A stretch of DNA of 29,081 bases from WS-11 sp964405235 (GTDB lineage Bacteria; Eisenbacteria; RBG-16-71-46): the NCBI GenBank assembly GCA_964405235.1, contig CAYONG010000316.1, positions 1 to 29,081 on the forward strand, in the 5' to 3' direction. Under the pieces are notes generated by a model, which saw only the letters and a list, made by a program, of their open reading frames with translations, was not told where the DNA came from and ran no database searches. Below, piece after piece: positions 24,004 through 29,081 of the stretch. Each line of letters starts with the position of its first letter. The first letter of the stretch is position 1. A program made the translations under genes and the position numbers.

Positions 24004-25074
24004 ATGAACCGCATCGACTCTTTCCTCGAGCTGGTGGTCCACCAGGGGGGCTCCGACCTCCATCTGCTGTCGGGCGGCGTGCCGCGCATCCGCATCAACG
24101 GCAACCTCCAGCAGGTGCGCTTCCGGGAGCTCTCGACCGAGGATGTCACGGAGATGCTGGGCGAGATCATGAGCGACGAGAACAAGGACCGGCTCGAGCG
24201 CGATGCCTCGGTGGACTTCGCCTACCAGTCCGAGGCCACCGGTCGCTATCGCGTGAACGTGTACCGTCACGTTTGGGGTCTCGCGGCCGCAATGCGCCTC
24301 ATCCCTTCAAAGGTGCCGCAGTTGGCCGACCTGGGACTGCCGCCCACGATTCAGGCCGCGGTCGAGGTGCCGAAGGGGCTGACGCTCGTCACCGGCCCGA
24401 CCGGTTCGGGCAAATCCACCACGCTCGCCGCCATGATCGACCACATCAATCAGATGCGGTCCGGGCACATCATCACCATCGAGGACCCGATCGAGTTCAT
24501 CCATGATTTCAAGAAGAGCCTGATAACCCAGCGCGATGTGGGCACCCACGCGACCAGTATTGCGGAGGCGCTGCGCAGCGCACTCCGTGCAGACCCCGAT
24601 GTCATCCTTGTTGGCGAGATGCGGGATTTGGAAACCATCTCGCTGGCGCTGACCGCAGCGGAGACCGGCACTCAGGTGTTCGCCACGCTCCACACCAACG
24701 GCGCGGTGCGGTCGGTGGATCGCATCGTCAACGTCTTCCCGCCTCGCCGGCAGGACCAGATTCGCACCATGCTCGCCGAGAGCTTGAGAATGGTGGTTTC
24801 GCAGCAACTGGTGCGGCGCGCCGACGGCAACGGGCGCGTCGCAGCGGTCGAGATCATGATCAACAACCACGCGATCGCCTCCATGATCCGCAGCGGGAAC
24901 AGTCACAAGCTCATCAACGCGATCCAGGCAGGTGGCCGCGTCGGCATGCAGAGCCTCGACTCAGTTCTGAACGACCTCGTCAAACGGGAGATCATCAGCG
25001 GGGACGAGGCGTACGAGCATGCCATCGACCGGACCAGCTTCGAGCAGTACCTCACCCAGGACTCGGTGGGCTGA
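24004..25074 (+). CDS. pilT: PilT-type retraction ATPase, second copy
   Basis: A 356-residue paralogue of the preceding gene, with which it shares order and spacing of motifs: Walker A GPTGSGKST (131-139), IITIEDPIEF, DPDVILVGEMRD, TQVFATLHTN and the C-terminal ASMIRSGNSHKL segment. No pilin, PilB, PilC, PilM-Q or prepilin peptidase gene is present in the window, so the pilus must be encoded elsewhere. Co-transcription with a kinase and an FHA protein suggests that retraction is under phospho-control. I use pilT for this copy because its ends lack the extra tail; the choice between PilT and PilU is uncertain. Confidence 0.9.
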   Translation: MNRIDSFLELVVHQGGSDLHLLSGGVPRIRINGNLQQVRFRELSTEDVTEMLGEIMSDENKDRLERDASVDFAYQSEATGRYRVNVYRHVWGLAAAMRLIPSKVPQLADLGLPPTIQAAVEVPKGLTLVTGPTGSGKSTTLAAMIDHINQMRSGHIITIEDPIEFIHDFKKSLITQRDVGTHATSIAEALRSALRADPDVILVGEMRDLETISLALTAAETGTQVFATLHTNGAVRSVDRIVNVFPPRRQDQIRTMLAESLRMVVSQQLVRRADGNGRVAAVEIMINNHAIASMIRSGNSHKLINAIQAGGRVGMQSLDSVLNDLVKREIISGDEAYEHAIDRTSFEQYLTQDSVG

Positions 25075-25158
25075 GGGCGTACTGCGGTCCGCTACCGGGG
25101 CCGCCGCGGATCCCGAACGGTGGAGAGAGCTGGACCGGGGGGAGTCTCCAACCCTGCG

Positions 25159-26499
25159 CTACGCCGCCTGATCGAGACCGGGGTGCTCCTCGAGTGCGTC
25201 CGGCGGAGTTGCGGACGATGACGCCGAGTAGATGTCGGCTTCGAGATCGGGGATGACCTGGCGCAGGGCATTGATGACCTTGCGGTCCCAGTGCGAGCCC
25301 TTGCCGCGCTCAAGGATGGCCACGACTTCGTCCACCGGAAGCGGTTCCTTGTAGGCACGGGGCGACATGAGGGCATCGAACGCGTCGCCCACCGAGATGA
25401 TTCGCGACGCCAGCGGAATGTCCTCCCCCGCAATTTGGAACGGGCCCGACCCGTCCATCTTCTCGTGATGATAGGCGGCGATTGTCGGCACGCCGCGAAG
25501 GCGCTCGGGGTACTCGATCTTGTCAAGGATGTCCTGGGTATGTGCGGCGTGCCGTGCCATCTCTTCCCGTTCCAAGTCGGTGAGGCACCCAGACTTGAAC
25601 AGCACCTCGTCCCGGACGCCCTGCTTGCCGAGGTCGTGAAGCAGCGCCGCCACGCCGAGCACCTCCATATCGGGATCGGACAATCCGAGCTGTCGGCCAA
25701 TTTCGAGCGATACCGCCTGGACGCGCTCGGAATGGTGAGCCGTCTCGGGGTCCTTGAGGTTCAGTGAATGGACCAGAGCACTGATGGTGGACTGGAGCGC
25801 GCGGCGCTGCTGGTGGTAGAGATGAAGGTGATCAAGCGTCAGGCTGACCTGGCTCGCGAACACCGACAGCAGGTCGAGGTGTTGCCGCGTGAACACCCCC
25901 TTGCCCGGGCGGCGGATGTCCAGCTGGATGACGCCGAAGGCCTCGTCACGGTTCATCAGCGGGGCGCAGATCGCGGTCTGAAGTCCCGAGAGTGCGATGC
26001 TCTCGACCTGGGTGAGGCCCTCCTGCCCGTGAGTGATCAATACGGCAACACCCTCCTTCAGCACCTGCGACACGATCGTGCGACTCAGCGCGATCCGAGG
26101 CTGGTCACCGGACCTCGACCTGGCGATGAGAGGCCGGAACTCCCCATCGACCTCGTCGCGCACGGCGAGGATGTGGTGCGTTGCGCTCCCGAATGCGCTG
26201 AAGGCGAAGTTGCCGATCACCTCGAGCAGGCGCGTCTCGTCGTTGCGCGTCTCGGCCGTCTCGCGCATCAGATTGAGGAGCAGTTCCCCGATGGTCGCGT
26301 CCGCACGCAGGACCTCGCTCTGGACCTTCCTGACCTCGCTGATCGAGCGCGACGCAACGACGGTGGGGCTGAAGGCCCCATCGTCGGCGACGATGCCCCG
26401 CTCCCCCGATCGGGGGCGGTGATGCTGGAAGGGCGTAATCACTCCCACGTTTACGGCCGGCGGCAGCCTGGACCTTAGCGAGTTCAGCGGGGCCCGCAT
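25159..26499 (-). CDS. GAF-HD-GYP protein with intact HD but altered GYP motif
   Basis: A 446-residue cytoplasmic protein. A GAF-like sensor domain covers about residues 65-235 (RLLEVIGNFAFSAFGSATHH ... AFGVIQLDIRRPG). An HD-GYP domain, the c-di-GMP phosphodiesterase fold, covers about 240-430. Metal ligands are present: His256 in HHSERV, His288-Asp289 in LLHDLGK, a His in ARHAAHTQ, His344-His345, and the Asp in SVGDAFDAL. The signature loop reads HHEKMDGSGPFQIAGEDIP, in which Pro-Phe replaces Tyr-Pro and one residue is missing compared with the usual DGSGYPxGLKG. It is convergent with pilT and divergent from the second HD-GYP gene. The ATG at 26499 has a poor ribosome binding site, and a downstream start is possible. 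Catalysis is plausible but c-di-GMP recognition may be altered. Confidence 0.88.
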   Translation of the reverse strand: MRAPLNSLRSRLPPAVNVGVITPFQHHRPRSGERGIVADDGAFSPTVVASRSISEVRKVQSEVLRADATIGELLLNLMRETAETRNDETRLLEVIGNFAFSAFGSATHHILAVRDEVDGEFRPLIARSRSGDQPRIALSRTIVSQVLKEGVAVLITHGQEGLTQVESIALSGLQTAICAPLMNRDEAFGVIQLDIRRPGKGVFTRQHLDLLSVFASQVSLTLDHLHLYHQQRRALQSTISALVHSLNLKDPETAHHSERVQAVSLEIGRQLGLSDPDMEVLGVAALLHDLGKQGVRDEVLFKSGCLTDLEREEMARHAAHTQDILDKIEYPERLRGVPTIAAYHHEKMDGSGPFQIAGEDIPLASRIISVGDAFDALMSPRAYKEPLPVDEVVAILERGKGSHWDRKVINALRQVIPDLEADIYSASSSATPPDALEEHPGLDQAA

Positions 26500-26593
26500 T
26501 TTTCTTGCTAAACCTCGGGGGAGGGGCGGCCGATGAAAACATCAGATATCCACAGGTTCACCGTCCAACCGGATACCACCCCGTGGGTGACTC
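26500..26593. promoter_or_regulatory. Divergent intergenic region between the two HD-GYP genes
   Basis: Ninety-four bases that must contain the start signals of both HD-GYP genes. It is somewhat AT-richer than its surroundings (around 26535-26560), but I cannot point to a specific promoter. Confidence 0.4.
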
Positions 26594-27952
26594 GTGAGGC
26601 ATTCTATCGCGGCACGTGAATCCTATCGCTGGGGCCTGCCGGCGCTCACGCTTGCGGTCCTCCTGCCGTCGGTGCTCCGCATGCCACCGCCGGTGTGGAG
26701 CGGCCCATACGTGGTCGCGGTCGTGCTCTGGGCCACGCTGGTCGCGTTGGCCGAGAGCGCACCCTTGTCCCTGCGGCGCCAGGAGACAAGCCTGCGGCTC
26801 ACCGCGGCGTTCGAGTTCGGGGCCCTGCTGTGCTTCGGCATAGTGCCCGGAGCCACCGTCGTCGTCCTCGGCCGTCTGGTCAGCGCCCTGCTCCGTCGCA
26901 CCGCTCCGCTCGAAGCCATCCACGGTGCCGCTCACGCTGCGCTCATGATTGGGGTCTCAGGCGCGATCTACTTCGAGCAGGGTGGTGCCCAGGGTCTCGC
27001 CCTGGCGCACGACCCGGTCCAATTCAAACCCATTGTCCTCGCCATGGTGGCTTTCGCACTCACGGGCGCCGCCCTCGAAGTCTGGCGGTCCGCCGCAGAG
27101 TCCCCGCGGGGTTCTCGTCGCACCGGCAGCGTGGCCTTCTCGCGGCCGATGGCCGCGATCGCGATCGCGCTGCCCATGGGCCTCGCATTCGCATGGCTCG
27201 AGGCCACCTCCGGCCCGACGGCGGCGGCTTGTGCCCTGGCCCTTCTGGTAATGGGGCGTGGCAACGAACGCGAGCCGGAGTCGGCCGAGGCGAGTCCGGT
27301 CGGGGTGAGCTCGACCTCGAGCGTCGAGACGGTTCGGCTGCTGACGTCCGCCATCGATGCGTTCGACCCGTTCACGCGCGGACTTTCCGCCCGCATCGCG
27401 AACGCCGCAGTTCGGGTTGCCCGCCAGCTCGGGCTCGAGGGAGAGGCGCTGGAGGAGATCGCGTACGGCGCGCTGCTCCACGACATCGGACGAACGGCCA
27501 TTCGGCTGGATTTCCTTGCGCGCCCGGGCAAGCTGGAAGCTCACGAGCGCGCCGTACTTCAAACCCATCCAACGGTTGGTTACGAGATCCTCCGAACCCT
27601 CCCCGACCTGCGCGGGGCAGCCGAGATCGTCTACGCGCATCACGAGCAGCCCGACGGCCGCGGTTATCCGCGCGGCCTCAAGGCCGACGATATCCCGATC
27701 GGCTCGCGCATCATCATGGTGGCCGCCGCGTTCGACGCCATGACGCGAGAGCGACCCTACCGGCGCGGTTTGAATGCGCCCTCCGCCTATGAGGAGCTCC
27801 GTCGCAACGCGGGGACACAGTTCTTCCCCGACGTGGTGGAAGCATTCATCCAGTTGCATATTACCGGCGAGCTCGATCGCGAGCCGGAAGGCCTTAGCTG
27901 GGCTCCATTATCAGCGCCCCGCGAGGGAGACCCATTGGCTCGCGCCGCCTAG
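26594..27952 (+). CDS. Membrane HD-GYP-like protein lacking two metal ligands
   Basis: A 452-residue protein. The N-terminal 220 residues hold about six hydrophobic segments (a MASE-like membrane sensor), and the HD-GYP-like domain covers about 240-425. The GYP loop is perfect (HHEQPDGRGYPRGLK, His349-His350) and His296-Asp297 is present. However, the first ligand His is Leu264 (FTRGLSARI instead of TRGHSxRV), the HDIGK Lys is Arg300, and the Asp of VADAFDAM is Ala378 (VAAAFDAM). Two changed ligands suggest no or weak hydrolysis, so it may act as a receptor or scaffold. Starts at GTG 26594 with a weak ribosome binding site. The PP2C gene follows 16 bases after the stop. Confidence 0.88.
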   Translation: MRHSIAARESYRWGLPALTLAVLLPSVLRMPPPVWSGPYVVAVVLWATLVALAESAPLSLRRQETSLRLTAAFEFGALLCFGIVPGATVVVLGRLVSALLRRTAPLEAIHGAAHAALMIGVSGAIYFEQGGAQGLALAHDPVQFKPIVLAMVAFALTGAALEVWRSAAESPRGSRRTGSVAFSRPMAAIAIALPMGLAFAWLEATSGPTAAACALALLVMGRGNEREPESAEASPVGVSSTSSVETVRLLTSAIDAFDPFTRGLSARIANAAVRVARQLGLEGEALEEIAYGALLHDIGRTAIRLDFLARPGKLEAHERAVLQTHPTVGYEILRTLPDLRGAAEIVYAHHEQPDGRGYPRGLKADDIPIGSRIIMVAAAFDAMTRERPYRRGLNAPSAYEELRRNAGTQFFPDVVEAFIQLHITGELDREPEGLSWAPLSAPREGDPLARAA

Positions 27953-27968
27953 AGGGACGACCATCGTC

Positions 27969-28733
27969 ATGACACGACTCGAACTGACAGTTGCGGCGGC
28001 CAGCGATATTGGCCTCAAGCGTCCTCACAACGAGGACAGCCATGCGATCTGGATCCCGGAGGAGGCCTCCGAACGGGACCGCCGCGGTGCGCTGGTCGTT
28101 GTCGCAGACGGAATGGGTGGCACGCTGTCGGGCGAAGTCGCCAGCCGACTCGCGGTCGAGACCGTCGTGCGCGTGGTCCGCGAGTTTCCCGGCGAGGACG
28201 TGCTTGCCATCCTGCGGGCGGCGATCCAGGAGGCCAACCGGGTCGTCCACGATGAGAGCCTCTCGAATCCGGAACTCAACGGCATGGGCACGACTTGCAC
28301 GGCCGTGGTCATTCGAGACGATACGGCATGGATCGGCCACGTAGGAGACAGTCGTGCCTACCTGATTCGGGGTGACCAGATCCGTCAGCTCACGAATGAC
28401 CACTCCCTGGTGGCCCACCTCGTCGAACGCCGCGAGATCACCCGGGAGCAGGCGCGCCGGGACCCCCGTCGCAACATCGTGACGCGGAGCCTCGGCCCGA
28501 ACCGTGAGGTCGAGGTCGACACGTCTCGGGCCGACGTTCGCCTGAGGCCCGGCGACAGGCTGCTGGTGTGCTCGGATGGTCTTCACGGCCCGCTCAACGA
28601 CGACGAACTGGTGGAGGTGGTGGCCAACGAGGACCACTCCACGGTTTGCGATCAGTTGATCGCCGAGGCGAACGACCGTGGCGGGCCCGACAACATCACG
28701 GCGATCGTCGCGCAGATCGTGAACCCCGGGTAG
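27969..28733 (+). CDS. PP2C-type Ser/Thr protein phosphatase
   Basis: A 254-residue cytoplasmic PPM/PP2C phosphatase, the bacterial PrpC/PstP type and length. All metal-binding motifs are intact: SDIGLKRPHNEDS, VVVADGMGG, GTTCTAVVI, HVGDSRAYLI, LLVCSDGLHG and GGPDNITAIV. It should reverse phosphorylation by the HEAT-kinase 5 kb upstream. The start at ATG 27969 is preceded by AGAGGG about 12 bases upstream, overlapping the stop of the HD-GYP gene, so the two are co-transcribed. It lacks the transmembrane segment found in PstP. Confidence 0.94.
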   Translation: MTRLELTVAAASDIGLKRPHNEDSHAIWIPEEASERDRRGALVVVADGMGGTLSGEVASRLAVETVVRVVREFPGEDVLAILRAAIQEANRVVHDESLSNPELNGMGTTCTAVVIRDDTAWIGHVGDSRAYLIRGDQIRQLTNDHSLVAHLVERREITREQARRDPRRNIVTRSLGPNREVEVDTSRADVRLRPGDRLLVCSDGLHGPLNDDELVEVVANEDHSTVCDQLIAEANDRGGPDNITAIVAQIVNPG

Positions 28734-28880
28734 ACGGGATCGGGACGAAACGGCGACGCGGCGGGCGAAGACCCATTCGCTTCGCGTGAATCGGCGAAAC
28801 TGATGTCAGGCTGCAAGAGCGTGCTCCTCCTCCCCTGCCGACCGCCGCCCAAGAGCTTTCTCCCTCCGCGCCGACCCGCC
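28734..28880 (+). other. Intergenic region after the PP2C gene
   Basis: About 147 bp without a gene I can support. An imperfect inverted repeat around 28771-28790 (ATTCGC...GCGTGAAT) might act as a terminator, with no T-run. Confidence 0.35.
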
Positions 28881-29081
28881 GGGGTGGTCCCCGGGCTCCC
28901 CCCCGGCGCCACCCGGGGAACCGCACCCGACATCCGCACCGGCTGCGGAGGTCAGCACGTCTCGATCATCGAGTTGCAGGGTGTGCCCTGCGGGGGATGG
29001 TGCTAACGTGTTGCCCTGGCGGCAGGAGGCGCGAAGGCCGACGCAAGGACGCCCCTGGCACGAGCGATGCTCTAGGGGGTC
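28881..29081 (+). repeat. 199-nt structured repeat, copy B (cut by the window end)
   Basis: Positions 28883-29081 repeat 18801-18999 in the same orientation with nine substitutions. Most hairpins are kept exactly (GCAGGG/CCCTGC, CTCGA/TCGAG, GAGC/GCTC, CCCCT/AGGGG). Two carry one mismatch each: the 10-bp stem has GACATCCGCA in place of GACCTCCGCA, and the first stem has one C-C mismatch. The match runs to the last base, so the element may extend further. By analogy with copy A, a small basic-protein gene may follow just outside. Confidence 0.8.

Noticed and set aside
1..29081. CRISPR arrays, tRNA or rRNA genes
   Set aside because: No regularly spaced short repeats, cloverleaf sequences or rRNA-like stretches were seen on either strand.

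Overview
The window is about 29 kb of very GC-rich DNA, dense with short-spaced or overlapping genes. It suggests a Gram-negative, probably soil or sediment, bacterium of the FCB superphylum. The clues are a TonB-dependent outer-membrane receptor with a terminal Phe, a secreted esterase ending in a FlgD-like/type IX-style sorting tail, lipoproteins, and type IV pilus ATPases. Candidatus Eisenbacteria or a relative is my best guess. This is inference, because there is no rRNA or other taxonomic marker here.

Left part (1-16.4 kb). A PLP-dependent trans-sulfuration enzyme (215-1450) is followed by a TPP riboswitch (about 1541-1630). The riboswitch leads a two-gene operon of a sodium:solute symporter and a TonB-dependent receptor, which together look like a complete thiamin (or HMP) uptake route across both membranes. 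On the minus strand lie MutY-cupin and then SGNH esterase-TfoX-like-PQQ propeller lipoprotein, with stop/start overlaps inside each group. The propeller gene is split by an in-frame TGA. Divergent from mutY is a SirB1/transglutaminase-like TPR protein whose start codon overlaps that of mutY. A lipoprotein, a dual-ATPase protein and two permeases (11365-16409) form an ABC importer of unknown substrate. A 17-bp perfect hairpin separates the binding-protein gene from the rest.

Middle (16.4-19.8 kb). A secreted hypothetical is followed by a MoaD/ThiS-like protein paired with an Asp-box (BNR/sialidase-fold) propeller. The next stretch is accessory in character. It holds a decayed and an intact copy of a tiny Lys/Arg/Ser-rich protein gene, each with a matching GC-rich hairpin terminator, a 199-nt predicted structured element, and an IS91-type (HUH) transposase remnant. 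The same 199-nt element, about 95% identical and in the same orientation, reappears at the right edge (28883-29081).

Right part (19.8-28.7 kb). This is a signalling/motility cluster: tail-anchored FHA protein, HEAT-repeat/Ser-Thr kinase fusion, two tandem PilT-type ATPases, a GAF-HD-GYP protein (minus strand), a membrane HD-GYP-like protein and a PP2C phosphatase. It contains writer, reader and eraser for protein phosphorylation, two potential c-di-GMP outputs and the pilus retraction motor, but no pilus structural genes. The two HD-GYP proteins are degenerate in opposite halves of the motif. The cluster is bracketed by the two directly repeated 199-nt elements about 10.1 kb apart. The repeat plus small basic protein cassette, and the phospho-signalling/PilT cluster, are the best candidates for undescribed biology.
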